NCBI GenBank assembly: GCA_963769715.1
Contig: CAVYNE010000005.1
Location: 162,134 to 226,133, forward strand
Reading direction: 5' to 3'
Source: Palsa-504 sp963769715
GTDB lineage: Bacteria > Actinomycetota > Actinomycetes > Streptosporangiales > Streptosporangiaceae
DNA length: 64,000 nucleotides
The position numbers were made by a program, and so were the translations under genes. The notes below the pieces were generated by a model. That model worked only from the letters and a program-made list of their open reading frames with translations, did not search any database and was not told the DNA's origin. Positions 47,915 through 56,209 of this stretch are shown here, one piece after another; the first letter of the stretch is position 1, and the number at the start of each line of letters is the position of its first letter.

Positions 47915-48985
47915 TTAGCCCCTGAGCCCGCTGACGGCGGCCAGGAACACAGCTGCTGCCACTCCGGCACACAGCAGCAAGAGAAGCGCGGTCCGGTGCC
48001 AGCTTCGGACACGGACCGCTGGCCCGGCCTCTTGCGGCGTTGTCATCGGATGACGGCTCGCCTCACCGGCTGGGCTGGCCGCCGTGAACGGCACGGAAAC
48101 CACGCTGGCGGTCAGGTGCGGGCGGATGCGGGCGGTGGCTGCGGCGGCGGCCCATCCGATCGCCGCGGTCATCAGCGGGAGAACCACCAGCTTGTGGATC
48201 ATGTTGCTGCCGAGCCGGTCGCTGATGATGTAACTGACGGTCCAGCCCGTGTCCTCTGGCGGTCCGCCGGCGCCGACCACCGCGACCGCGATGGTCCCGT
48301 ACAGGTACAGGAGCAGGCCGGCGCTGATGGCGGCCAGCCGGGCGATGCGCTGCCCGGCTGCGGCGCTGCCGCCCCACAGCGCGCCGGCCACCCCCACCAG
48401 CAGCGGCACCCCGATCATCGGCACCAGCGGCGTCCATGGCGCGGTCACCGGGGCGATGGCCCCGTAGAAGGTGAACCCCTGCACCGCCAGCCAGGCCAGG
48501 GCGACGAACAGGCCGCCCAGCAGTCCGGGAACGGCGACACCGGGGCGGCGCAGCAGGGTAGCCGCGGCGAGGCTGAAGCTGACCAGGAAGACCAGCACGA
48601 TCACCGCCCATACCCAGTCAGCGGCGCCCAGCCCGTGCCGGACGGCCACCCAGCCGTACAGGCCGGCGGCGCCGACCGCGACCGCGGCCACCGCCCACAC
48701 CGCCGCACCGGCCCGCCCCCAGGGCGGCAGCAGCAGCGCGGTGCCCGCGCAGCCGACGGCGAAGCGCCACCGCCGGCCCTGGCCCTCGATGTGGTCCAGC
48801 TCGCCGAGCATCGCCTGGCCCCACTCGGCTCTCTGGGCGGACAGCAGGCCGGCCGACCACCGCAGCAGCCGCACGGGCACGTCATCGTGCACCGCCGGGC
48901 CGGCCGGGACAGCCCGGGCGTAGCGCCTGAGCAGTGCCACCGCGATGCCCACCAGGCACATCATGAAAACAAACGCCTTGGCCAT
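47915..48985 (-). CDS. Multi-pass membrane protein, PadR-linked paralog C
   Basis: A 356-residue protein with about nine hydrophobic segments. MAKAFVFMMCLVGIAVALLR is followed by the cytoplasmic motif LLRWSAGLLSAQRAEWGQAM and LGELDHIEGQGRRWRFAVG. A long run of helices ends in LLLLLCAGVAAAVFLAAVSG. The R-x-E-W-x-x-A-M-x-x-E-L motif corresponds in position to the AVWAEAHE motif of paralogs A and B, although overall similarity is low. Its ATG overlaps the PadR stop (TAATG). Function unknown. Confidence 0.78.
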   Translation of the reverse strand: MAKAFVFMMCLVGIAVALLRRYARAVPAGPAVHDDVPVRLLRWSAGLLSAQRAEWGQAMLGELDHIEGQGRRWRFAVGCAGTALLLPPWGRAGAAVWAVAAVAVGAAGLYGWVAVRHGLGAADWVWAVIVLVFLVSFSLAAATLLRRPGVAVPGLLGGLFVALAWLAVQGFTFYGAIAPVTAPWTPLVPMIGVPLLVGVAGALWGGSAAAGQRIARLAAISAGLLLYLYGTIAVAVVGAGGPPEDTGWTVSYIISDRLGSNMIHKLVVLPLMTAAIGWAAAAATARIRPHLTASVVSVPFTAASPAGEASRHPMTTPQEAGPAVRVRSWHRTALLLLLCAGVAAAVFLAAVSGLRG

Positions 48986-49318
48986 TACGCCTCACTCCAG
49001 CGGGTGCGCGAGCGCGGGTCGCCCGGCCGGCCCGGGCTGGGGCCAGCGCCGCCACGTACTCCCGGCCGGCCAGCGTCAGCCGGTACAGGTGGCGGGGCGG
49101 CCGGCTTCCCTGGCCGGGCTCCCAGGATGTCTCCAGCAGGCCGCGGTCGGCGAGCCGGACCAGGATCGGATACAACGAGCCGGACTTCAGGTGCACCTCG
49201 GTGGCCAGGTCATAGCCGTAGCGCCAGCGCGCCGGATCGGCCGCCAGCGCCCGCAGGACGCTGACCGCCTGCGCGGACAGGGGGACGGTTACGCTGCACG
49301 AGCGCTAACTCTACTCAT
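48985..49318 (-). pseudogene. PadR-family regulator (module C), frameshifted at the N-terminus
   Basis: ATG 49318 gives MSRVSARA. Then a small indel near 49292 is needed to reach TVPLSAQAVSVLRALAADPA, RWRYGYDLATEVHLKSGSLY and PILVRLADRGLLETSWEPGQ, a standard PadR winged helix much like that of module A. The extreme C-terminus is also ambiguous. One frame closes with RTRWSEA and TAA at 48985-48987, overlapping the membrane-protein start. The pairing with a membrane protein repeats module A. Confidence 0.78.
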
Positions 49319-49447
49319 ATAGCCGTAGCAGTCAATAACCCGGGGGCCAGATCCCCGCCAAGTCTGGAGCGGTAGAAGCTGCAGCGCCCGGTTCCGAAGA
49401 TGAGCCGCACCCGTTCCCGCCTTCCCGGTCCCTCGGCTGGCCGCAAA

Positions 49448-49479
49448 TAGAATACAGGTTCGATTATCTGAGGTATGAT
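49448..49479 (+). promoter_or_regulatory. LexA-like (SOS) box and leaderless promoter
   Basis: TAGAATACAGGTTCGA (49448-49463) matches the actinobacterial LexA consensus TCGAAC-N4-GTTCGA at 10 of 12 fixed positions. TATGAT (49474-49479) is a strong -10 ending 6 nt before ATG 49486, so the transcript would be leaderless. Confidence 0.5.
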
Positions 49480-49485
49480 GGTCCC

Positions 49486-50037
49486 ATGGCCACATATACG
49501 CCGCCGGGATGGCCCGCCGGGGTGCACCCGCCCGGCAGCGACGACTTCGAGTCCACCGCCGTCGGCTGGCTGCTCGAGGTCGTACCGCCCGACTACCGCC
49601 TGCACGGCGTCCTGCGACGCTACCCGGTCGCGTTGGCCACCATGGCCAGGTATCACTCCAGGGCATGCGTGGAGGGCGCGCGCGAGGGGTACCGTACGGC
49701 ACGAACCGAGCTCGCGGGCGCGCTGCCGCCGCACGCCATCGACACCGTGCTGGCCGCCTACCGCAAGGAGGGCGCCCGGCTCGCCGCCACCGCGCGCGCG
49801 GTCGGCCTGGTCGAGCGCGCGCTGCGCGGCGAGGTCTTCACGCCCAAGATGAGCCCCTCGACGACAGACCGGCCCCGGACAGCCCCGCCGCAGACGGCGG
49901 AGCCGCAGACAGGCCAGCCGGAGACGGCGGAGCCGCGGACGGCCCGTGCGCAGACAGCAGATCCGCAGGTAGCTAACCCACAGGACTGGCGGAGAATTAG
50001 CCCGCCGCGGGTGAGGAGCGACCTGACCAGGACGTGA
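49486..50037 (+). CDS. Hypothetical protein with repeat-rich C-terminus
   Basis: A 183-residue protein. The ordered part (1-~118) contains STAVGWLLEVVPPDYRLHGV, LRRYPVALATMARYHSRACV, EGAREGYRTARTELAGALPP and HAIDTVLAAYRKEGARLAAT, mostly helical. From about residue 125 a degenerate hexapeptide tail (PQTAEP, QTGQPE, TAEPRT, ARAQTADPQ) looks disordered. The start is fixed by the -10 element immediately upstream. No family recognised. A LexA-like box suggests possible DNA-damage control. Confidence 0.75.
   Translation: MATYTPPGWPAGVHPPGSDDFESTAVGWLLEVVPPDYRLHGVLRRYPVALATMARYHSRACVEGAREGYRTARTELAGALPPHAIDTVLAAYRKEGARLAATARAVGLVERALRGEVFTPKMSPSTTDRPRTAPPQTAEPQTGQPETAEPRTARAQTADPQVANPQDWRRISPPRVRSDLTRT
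49828..49874. repeat. 47-bp direct repeat, copy 2 (within the hypothetical gene)
   Basis: Identical to 47797-47843. This is the parental-looking copy because it is part of an intact reading frame. Confidence 0.95.
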
Positions 50038-50102
50038 GAAGATGGCATCAAGCCAGCCGGGGGTGGTCTGCTAGATCTGCGGGCAGCAAGAGGTGGTGAG
50101 CC

Positions 50103-50681
50103 GTGTCACGGCAGGCCCGGATCCTTCTGGTCGACGACCGGAGCGAGAACCTGATCGCGCTGGACGCCATCTTGTCCTCGCTGAACCAGATCCTGGTGCC
50201 CGTCCAGTCCGGCGAGGAGGCGCTAGAGGCGCTGCTCGCCGACGAGTTCGCCGTCGTGCTGCTCGACATCGTGATGCCGGGGATGAGCGGCCTCGAGACC
50301 GCCGCCCGGATCAAGCAGAACGCCAAGACCCGCGACGTGCCCATCATCTTCCTCACCGCCGCGATCGCCCAGCCCTACCAGCCCTTCCTCGGCTATGCCG
50401 CCGGGGCGGTCGACTACCTGGCCAAGCCGTTCGACCCCGGGGTGCTCATGGCCAAGGTGTCGGTCTTCGTCGACTTGTACCTGAAGGCCAGCCAGCTGCG
50501 TGACCAGGCCGAACTGCTGGGCGAGGGGCTGGAGGCCGTCGAGGAGACGGTGGCCACGCTGCGCCAGCTGCCCGCGGTGAGCCAGGACGCCGAGGCCAGG
50601 GAGGTGGCCGCCCGGCTAGCCGGACGGGTCGGCTGGCTGCGCGAGGCGCTCGACGCGATCGGCGGGCGCGGACCCCACTAG
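50103..50681 (+). CDS. Response regulator, receiver domain with C-terminal coiled coil
   Basis: A 192-residue protein. The receiver domain has the acidic pair in LLVDDRSENL, the phosphorylatable Asp in VVLLDIVMPGMSG, the Thr in IIFLTAAIA and the Lys in DYLAKPFDPG. The remaining ~60 residues (SQLRDQAELLGEGLEAVEET) form a helical tail without DNA-binding domain, so it is a single-domain or adaptor type regulator. GTG 50103 is preceded by GGTGAG. No histidine kinase gene is adjacent. Its 3' end overlaps the convergent acyltransferase gene by 66 nt. Confidence 0.88.
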   Translation: MSRQARILLVDDRSENLIALDAILSSLNQILVPVQSGEEALEALLADEFAVVLLDIVMPGMSGLETAARIKQNAKTRDVPIIFLTAAIAQPYQPFLGYAAGAVDYLAKPFDPGVLMAKVSVFVDLYLKASQLRDQAELLGEGLEAVEETVATLRQLPAVSQDAEAREVAARLAGRVGWLREALDAIGGRGPH

Positions 50682-51329
50682 CCGGGGTCCTGCGGGCCCG
50701 GAAAGGGCCGACCAGCCGTCGCCCGGCGCGTAGGTCCTGACCACCCGGGCCGGGACGCCCGCTGCCACGCACCGGTCGGGCACCGTGCCCCGGACCACCG
50801 AACCGGCCGCGATCACCACGTTGCGGCCGATGCACGCGCCCGGCAGCACGACCGCGCCAGCCCCGAGCCAGCTTCCTGAGCCGATGCGGACGGCGGCGTT
50901 CACCGGCATCTGCCTGCCGATCGGGACGTCCGGGTCGGCGTAGGAGTGGTTCTGGTCGGTGATGTAGACGTACGGGCCGGTGAACACGTCGTCCCCGATC
51001 ACCAGCGAGTGGTGCGCGACGACGTGACTGCCCCGGCCGATCACGCACCGGTCCCCGATCCGCAGCACCGGCACCGGGCCGAGGTCCTGGCCGGGCACCA
51101 TCCCGGCGGACAGGGTCACGAAGGCGGCGATGAGGGTGTCCTCGCCGACCGTGATCCAGCGTTCCCCGAAGACCGAACCGGGCGGGAAGGCCGCCATTGA
51201 GCCGCGGCCGAACGCGGCGAACCGCTGCCCGGCTGGGGTATCGGCGGTCACCGCCCCGGCCCGCTGGGCCGCCTCCCACCCCCAGTGCGCGGCCCGCCAC
51301 CGCAACTGGCGGAGCCAGGCCGCCTTCAC
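50616..51329 (-). CDS. Hexapeptide-repeat acyltransferase (WbbJ/LacA-like)
   Basis: A 237-residue protein whose left-handed beta-helix is visible as hexapeptide steps (PVLRIGDRCVIGRGSHVVAH, VIGDDVFTGPYVYITDQNHS, IGSGSWLGAGAVVLPGACIG, VIAAGSVVRGTV). The catalytic His is in AHHS or DQNHSY. It likely O-acetylates a sugar or glycan with acetyl-CoA. GTG 51329 overlaps the rlmN stop (GTGA). The C-terminal ~25 residues after ALSGPAG lie antisense to the response regulator and may not be natural. Confidence 0.86.
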   Translation of the reverse strand: MKAAWLRQLRWRAAHWGWEAAQRAGAVTADTPAGQRFAAFGRGSMAAFPPGSVFGERWITVGEDTLIAAFVTLSAGMVPGQDLGPVPVLRIGDRCVIGRGSHVVAHHSLVIGDDVFTGPYVYITDQNHSYADPDVPIGRQMPVNAAVRIGSGSWLGAGAVVLPGACIGRNVVIAAGSVVRGTVPDRCVAAGVPARVVRTYAPGDGWSALSGPAGPRLVGSAPADRVERLAQPADPSG

Positions 51330-52492
51330 CGGCCGGCCGAGGCCGAAGCGGCCAGCTGACCGCAGGCCCCGTCGATCTCGCGGCCGCGGGTGTCCCGCAC
51401 CGTAACCGGGACGCCGTGTGCCTCCAGGCGGCGAACGAACTCGCGCTGCGCGGCAGGCCGCAACGCGGTCCACTTGGACCCGGGGGTGGGGTTGAGCGGG
51501 ATCAGGTTGACGTGCGCGAGCCGCCCGGCCAGCAGCGAGCCCAGCCGGTCGGCCCGCCAGGCCTGGTCGTTGATGTCCCTGATCAGGGCGTACTCGATCG
51601 AGACGCGGCGGCCGGTGACCGCGGCGTAGTTCCACGCCGCATCCAGCACCTCGGCGACCTTCCACCGCCGGTTTACCGGGACGAGCGTGTCGCGCAACTC
51701 GTCGTCCGGGGCGTGCAGGGACACGGCCAGGGTTACCGACAGACGTTCGGCGGCGAGCCGGGCGATAGCCGGCACCAGGCCCACCGTGGAGACGGTGATC
51801 GAGCGCTGGGAGATCCCCATGCCCTCGGGCACCGGCTCGGTCAGCCTGCGGACCGCGCCCACCGTGCTCGCGTAGTTGGCCAGCGGCTCCCCCATGCCCA
51901 TGAACACCACGTTGGAGACCCGGCCGGGACCCCCGGGGACCTGGCCGGCCGCGAGCAGCCGCGCGCCCGCCACCACCTGGGCGACGATCTCGGCCGTGGA
52001 CAGGTTACGGGTCAGGCCCGCCTGGCCGGTCGCGCAGAACGGGCAGGCCATCCCGCAGCCCGCCTGCGACGACACGCACATCGTGACCCGGTCCGGGTAG
52101 CGCATCAGCACCGACTCGACCAGCGCCCCGTCGAACGTGCGCCACAACGTCTTACGCGTGGTCCCGGCGTCGCAGTCGAACTCCCGCTCGGCGGTCAGCA
52201 GCCGGGGCAGCAAGGCCTGCGCCAGCGGGCCGCGGGCGGCCAGCGGCAGGTCGGTCATCTCGCCGGTCTGGTCGGTGTACCGGCCGAAGAAGTGCCTGGA
52301 CAACTGGCTGGCCCGGAACGGCGGCTGGCCGAGCCCGGCGACCACGGCCCGCCGCTCGGCCAGTGGCAGGTCAGCCAGGTGACGCGGCGGGCGGCCGGCC
52401 GGCCGGCGACCACGGGCCAGGGTAAGCGGCACCGGGTGGGCTGGTTCTGGTGAACCCACCGGGTCTGGTGCCGTCGAGGAAGGAGGTGACAC
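51326..52492 (-). CDS. rlmN: 23S rRNA (adenine-2503-C2)/tRNA methyltransferase RlmN
   Basis: A 388-residue radical-SAM methylase. The Fe-S motif CGMACPFC (C-x3-C-x2-C) follows VTMCVSSQAG. The conserved VVFMGMGEPLANY and SLHAPDDELRDTLVPVNR segments and the C-terminal resolving Cys in EIDGACGQL are present. It methylates A2503 of 23S rRNA and A37 of some tRNAs. Length is normal. It normally follows cdsA in actinomycete genomes; here a gene on the other strand lies between them. Confidence 0.94.
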   Translation of the reverse strand: MSPPSSTAPDPVGSPEPAHPVPLTLARGRRPAGRPPRHLADLPLAERRAVVAGLGQPPFRASQLSRHFFGRYTDQTGEMTDLPLAARGPLAQALLPRLLTAEREFDCDAGTTRKTLWRTFDGALVESVLMRYPDRVTMCVSSQAGCGMACPFCATGQAGLTRNLSTAEIVAQVVAGARLLAAGQVPGGPGRVSNVVFMGMGEPLANYASTVGAVRRLTEPVPEGMGISQRSITVSTVGLVPAIARLAAERLSVTLAVSLHAPDDELRDTLVPVNRRWKVAEVLDAAWNYAAVTGRRVSIEYALIRDINDQAWRADRLGSLLAGRLAHVNLIPLNPTPGSKWTALRPAAQREFVRRLEAHGVPVTVRDTRGREIDGACGQLAASASAGR

Positions 52493-52620
52493 CTAACTCC
52501 GTTCGGCATAAAAAAGAATTTTCCTGCTGCCACCCCAGGATAGGGCGCAGAATACGCAGCTACGGCTCTCTTTCGGGGCGAACGGTTTGTGCGGCGCAGC
52601 GGAGTCAGTACATTCCTGTC

Positions 52621-53817
52621 ATGGGCACGTCGCAAGCAGAATCCGCCGGGCCGGGACAGCCGCGGCCGCCGATCACGCTGCTCGAGAGTTTCAGCCCCTA
52701 CGGGAGCCGCAAGGTGACCGTCGAATACGACGGCCTGACCACGGCCGCCTATCTACACGACGACACCGCCGCGATATCAGCCACCTGGATCGCCAACCAC
52801 CGGCCCGCTCCGCCGTCCACCGACCAGGCCAGGCTGGACGCCGGGCGCGCGCCGCTGATGCCCGCCGCGCGAACCAAGCACCCGGGCGGCCGGCCGCCGC
52901 TGCAGGCCGGCACGCTGGAAGCGCTGTGGTTCGAGGAAGGGGACGGGGTCGCGATCCTGGAGAACGGGCGGCCGCTCGCGGTCATCGCGGGCTGGTCCGA
53001 CTCCGGCCGCGGCATGCCTGGCTACAGCAGCGACGTGATCGGCCAGACGCCGTTCGGCTGGTCGCTCGACGACGCGATGGAAGGGCTCGCGCCCCGGCTG
53101 GAACGGTCCCGGGCCTACTGGCGCTGGCAGCAGTCGGGCAGCGGGTGGGGGCAGTTCCAGCAGGCGCTGCTCGGCCACCTGCAGCCAAGGCTCGGGCCGG
53201 GCGGGCACTACTGGGACGCGTCCGCGGGTCACCAGCCACAAACCGGAGTGACCGAACGACCTCCGGGTCCGCATCGGCCCTACACGATCCTGTCTACGGT
53301 GGGCATGAGCTGCCAGCGGATGCCCGTGGTCGAGCAGGTGCTCGACGACCCTAGCGGATACGCCAGGATCGAGCTCGCGATCGCCACCACGCTGCCGAGC
53401 GCGCAGGCGGCCCGGGTCTTCCTGTGGCTCGCGACCTACCCCTGGCGCGCGGTGACCTGGTTCGGGCCTGGCCATAGCGTCCGCTGGTACCACGAGCCCG
53501 CGACGTTCCCGCTGGGCGAGGGCTACGGGTCGGTGCTGCTGCTCGACTCCCCCGGCTCGCTGCCCGGCCCCGAGCCGCCGGACCTGTCGGGTTTCACCTT
53601 CGGCGGAGACCCGGTCCGGTGGCTGTGGATCGTCCCGATCTCGGAACGGGACCGCCAGCTGGCCAAGGAACGCGGTTCAACCACCTTGGTCAGCCGGCTC
53701 GCCGCGGAGCAGCGGAGCTGGATCGTCGGCCGGGGCACGGGGGGCCGCGGGGGCACGGCTCCTCTCCAAACCGATCCAAGACCCCGGCCGGGCAACTCCC
53801 CACGCAGCGGCGAGTAA
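52621..53817 (+). CDS. Suppressor-of-fused (SUFU) domain protein
   Basis: A 398-residue protein from ATG 52621 (the frame is open from 52450). The N-terminal half has a YxxxxVTVEYDGLTTAAYLHDD segment and SLDDAMEGLAPRLERSRAYW. The C-terminal half is SUFU-like: TILSTVGMSCQRMPVVEQVL, RIELAIATTLPS, WLATYPWRAVTWFGPGHSVR, FTFGGDPVRWLWIVPISERD. Bacterial SUFU-domain proteins are often immunity or polymorphic-toxin associated proteins. No toxin gene is adjacent. It is inserted on the plus strand between rlmN and cdsA, with its stop 3 nt from the cdsA stop. Confidence 0.78.
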   Translation: MGTSQAESAGPGQPRPPITLLESFSPYGSRKVTVEYDGLTTAAYLHDDTAAISATWIANHRPAPPSTDQARLDAGRAPLMPAARTKHPGGRPPLQAGTLEALWFEEGDGVAILENGRPLAVIAGWSDSGRGMPGYSSDVIGQTPFGWSLDDAMEGLAPRLERSRAYWRWQQSGSGWGQFQQALLGHLQPRLGPGGHYWDASAGHQPQTGVTERPPGPHRPYTILSTVGMSCQRMPVVEQVLDDPSGYARIELAIATTLPSAQAARVFLWLATYPWRAVTWFGPGHSVRWYHEPATFPLGEGYGSVLLLDSPGSLPGPEPPDLSGFTFGGDPVRWLWIVPISERDRQLAKERGSTTLVSRLAAEQRSWIVGRGTGGRGGTAPLQTDPRPRPGNSPRSGE

Positions 53818-53819
53818 AA

Positions 53820-54755
53820 CTAGCGAACGGGAATGAAAAGGAACAGAAGCAGCCATATCACGGGGGCGACGACCAAGAGCGAGTCGAGCCGGTCCAAGAT
53901 GCCGCCGTGACCCGGCAGCAGCGTGCCCATGTCCTTGATCTCTAGATCCCGCTTGATCATGGATTCAACCAGGTCGCCGACGGTCGCCGCGATCACCGCC
54001 GCCGCCCCGGCGAGCAGCCCCTGCCAGAGGTGGCCGTGCAGCAGCAGCGTCAGCGTCAGCGCGCCGGCGACGAGGCAGGCGGCGGCCGAGCCCGCGAAGC
54101 CCTCCCAGGTCTTCTTCGGGCTGATGACCGGAGCCATCGGATGACGGCCGAGCGTGATCCCGGCGAAATAACCGCCGATGTCGCTGGCGATCGTCAGGAT
54201 GACGAAGGTCAGCACGCGCCGCGGGCCGTCGGCGGGAGAGAGCATGGCGACCACGAACGAAGCGAGGAACGGCAGGTAGATCATGGCGAAGACGCCGGCG
54301 GTCACGTCCTTGACGTAGCCGTCGGGGCCGCCGGGCAGCCGCCAGGCGAAGATCACGACCACGGTCAGCGCCAGCGCGGCCAGCGCGGCCCGGGATCCCA
54401 GCCAGTACATGCAGGTCAGCACCGCGGCCCCGCCGGCCGCCACCGGGATCACCGGGATGTTGATCTTGTACTTGCAGTTGGCGAAGGCCGTGGCTAGTTC
54501 GGCCAGGGCCACCGCGATGGCCGCCCCTACGTAGAGCAGGAACGTCGCCTTGACGGTGAGCAAGGTGAGCAGCACCAAGCCGCCGAGGCCCGCGCCTACG
54601 CCGATCGCGACGGGAAGGTTCCGCCCAGTCCGCGATACCCGGATCGGGACCTCGGGCCCGGGGAGCGCGTCGACGGTCTCGGGGTCCTTGTGGACCACGG
54701 GGTCCCTGGGTTCTGCGGGGTCCCTGGGTCCTGGTCCGGCTGGGTCGGTGGCCAA
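53820..54755 (-). CDS. cdsA: Phosphatidate cytidylyltransferase CdsA
   Basis: A 311-residue integral membrane enzyme making CDP-diacylglycerol from CTP and phosphatidate. A hydrophilic N-terminal tail of about 45 residues (RDPAEPRDPVVHKDPETVDA) precedes about eight hydrophobic segments. The signature S-x-x-K-R-D...K-D...PGHGG is present as SMIKRDLEIKDMGTLLPGHG, followed by GILDRLDS. It starts at TTG 54755, directly after the frr stop. It lies in the translation/lipid operon with pyrH and frr. Confidence 0.94.
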   Translation of the reverse strand: MATDPAGPGPRDPAEPRDPVVHKDPETVDALPGPEVPIRVSRTGRNLPVAIGVGAGLGGLVLLTLLTVKATFLLYVGAAIAVALAELATAFANCKYKINIPVIPVAAGGAAVLTCMYWLGSRAALAALALTVVVIFAWRLPGGPDGYVKDVTAGVFAMIYLPFLASFVVAMLSPADGPRRVLTFVILTIASDIGGYFAGITLGRHPMAPVISPKKTWEGFAGSAAACLVAGALTLTLLLHGHLWQGLLAGAAAVIAATVGDLVESMIKRDLEIKDMGTLLPGHGGILDRLDSLLVVAPVIWLLLFLFIPVR

Positions 54756-55313
54756 CTAGACCTCGAGGAGCTCGGCTTCCTTGTGCTTGAGCAACTCGTC
54801 CACCTGGGCCTCGTAGGTGTGGGTAAGCTCGTCGAGCTCACGCTCGGCCCGGCGCACGTCGTCCTCGCCCGCGTCCCCGCTCTTGATCATCTTGCTCAGG
54901 GTGTCCTTGGCGTGCCGCCTGATGTTCCTGATGGCGACGCGGCCGTCCTCGGCCTTGTGCCGGGCGGTCTTGATGTACTCGCGCCTGCGCTCCTCGGTCA
55001 GCTCGGGCAGGATGATCCTGATGATGGTGCCGTCGTTCGCCGGGTTGACGCCCAGGTCGCTGTTCCTGATGGCCCGCTCGATGGCCCCCAGCGAGTTCTT
55101 GTCGAACGGCTGGATGACCACCATCCTCGGCTCGGGCACGTGGAACGAGGCCAGCTGGTTCACCGGGGTCTGCGAGCCGTAGTAATCGACCGTGATCTTG
55201 CTGAACATGCCTGGATGCGCGCGACCGGTGCGGATGATGCTGAAATCTTCCTTGGCGACCGTGACCGCCTTGTCCATCTTCTCCTCGGCTTCGAGGAGGG
55301 TGTCATCGATCAT
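54756..55313 (-). CDS. frr: Ribosome recycling factor
   Basis: 185 residues, the standard RRF length. The N-terminal LLEAEEKMDKAVTVAKEDFS and RTGRAHPGMFSKITVDYYGS are typical, as is the C-terminal helix pair (RREYIKTARHKAEDGRVAIR, RHAKDTLSKMIKSGDAGEDD). With EF-G it splits post-termination ribosomes. It lies 54 nt downstream of pyrH and abuts cdsA. Confidence 0.96.
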   Translation of the reverse strand: MIDDTLLEAEEKMDKAVTVAKEDFSIIRTGRAHPGMFSKITVDYYGSQTPVNQLASFHVPEPRMVVIQPFDKNSLGAIERAIRNSDLGVNPANDGTIIRIILPELTEERRREYIKTARHKAEDGRVAIRNIRRHAKDTLSKMIKSGDAGEDDVRRAERELDELTHTYEAQVDELLKHKEAELLEV

Positions 55314-55367
55314 TGTTCGGCTCCGTTGTGCTCGCCATGCCTAAGCGAGCTTAGCTGTCCGGCGGCC

Positions 55368-56198
55368 TTAGTCCGCATGATCCTCGCGGTATTCGCGATC
55401 TTCGGCCTCGCTGTCCGCGTCCTGGCTCTCCTGTCCGTCCTGGCTCTCCTGTCCGTCCTGATGGCAGATCAGCGTGCCGACCTGCTCACCGCGGATGGCC
55501 CGGACCACGTTCCCCTCCCCCATCAGGGCGAACACCACGATCGGCAGGCCGTTGTCCATACATAGGCTGACCGCCGTGGTGTCCATCACCTTCAGGCCAC
55601 GGCTGAGGTACTCGCTGTAGTCCAGCCGGTTAAAGCGCGCGGCGTCCGGCGTGGTGTGGGGATCGGCGTCGTAGACCCCGTCGACCTTAGTTCCCTTGAG
55701 GACCGCGTCGGCGCCGATCTCCAGCGCTCGCTGCGCCGCGGCGGTGTCGGTCGAGAAGTAGGGCGCGCCGAGCCCGGCGCCGAAGATCACCACCCGGCCC
55801 TTTTCCAGGTGCCTGATGGCCCGGCGCGGAATATAGGGCTCCGCCACCTGACCCATCGTGATGGCGGTCTGCACCCGCGTTTCCACGCCCATCTTCTCCA
55901 GCACATCCTGCAGGGCCAGGCAGTTGATGACCGTGCTGAGCATGCCCATGTAGTCGGCGCGGGCCCGGTCGATACCCCGTTCGGCCAGGGCCGCGCCGCG
56001 AAACATATTGCCGCCGCCGACCACCGCGGCGACCTGCACGCCGTCCTTCACCGCGGCGATGATCTCCGCCGCCAGGTGGGCCACCACGTCCGGCGAGATG
56101 CCCAGGGGCTCTTTACCCGCGAACAGCCCGCCGGACAACTTCAGCACGACCCGGCGCCAGCTCGGATGAAGCACCCCCGCGAGTCCGGAATCCGGCAT
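55368..56198 (-). CDS. pyrH: UMP kinase PyrH
   Basis: A 276-residue amino-acid-kinase-fold enzyme phosphorylating UMP. VVLKLSGGLFAG holds the phosphate-binding Lys/Gly, followed by VVGGGNMFRG, GIDRARADYMGMLSTVINCL, and the nucleotide site KGTKVDGVYDADP. About 30 C-terminal residues are an added acidic tail with a repeated DGQESQ unit (DNA 15-18 bp repeats near 55420-55465) absent from most PyrH. ATG 56198; 11 nt downstream of tsf. Confidence 0.94.
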   Translation of the reverse strand: MPDSGLAGVLHPSWRRVVLKLSGGLFAGKEPLGISPDVVAHLAAEIIAAVKDGVQVAAVVGGGNMFRGAALAERGIDRARADYMGMLSTVINCLALQDVLEKMGVETRVQTAITMGQVAEPYIPRRAIRHLEKGRVVIFGAGLGAPYFSTDTAAAQRALEIGADAVLKGTKVDGVYDADPHTTPDAARFNRLDYSEYLSRGLKVMDTTAVSLCMDNGLPIVVFALMGEGNVVRAIRGEQVGTLICHQDGQESQDGQESQDADSEAEDREYREDHAD

Positions 56199-56209
56199 CA
56201 GGCGAGGCC

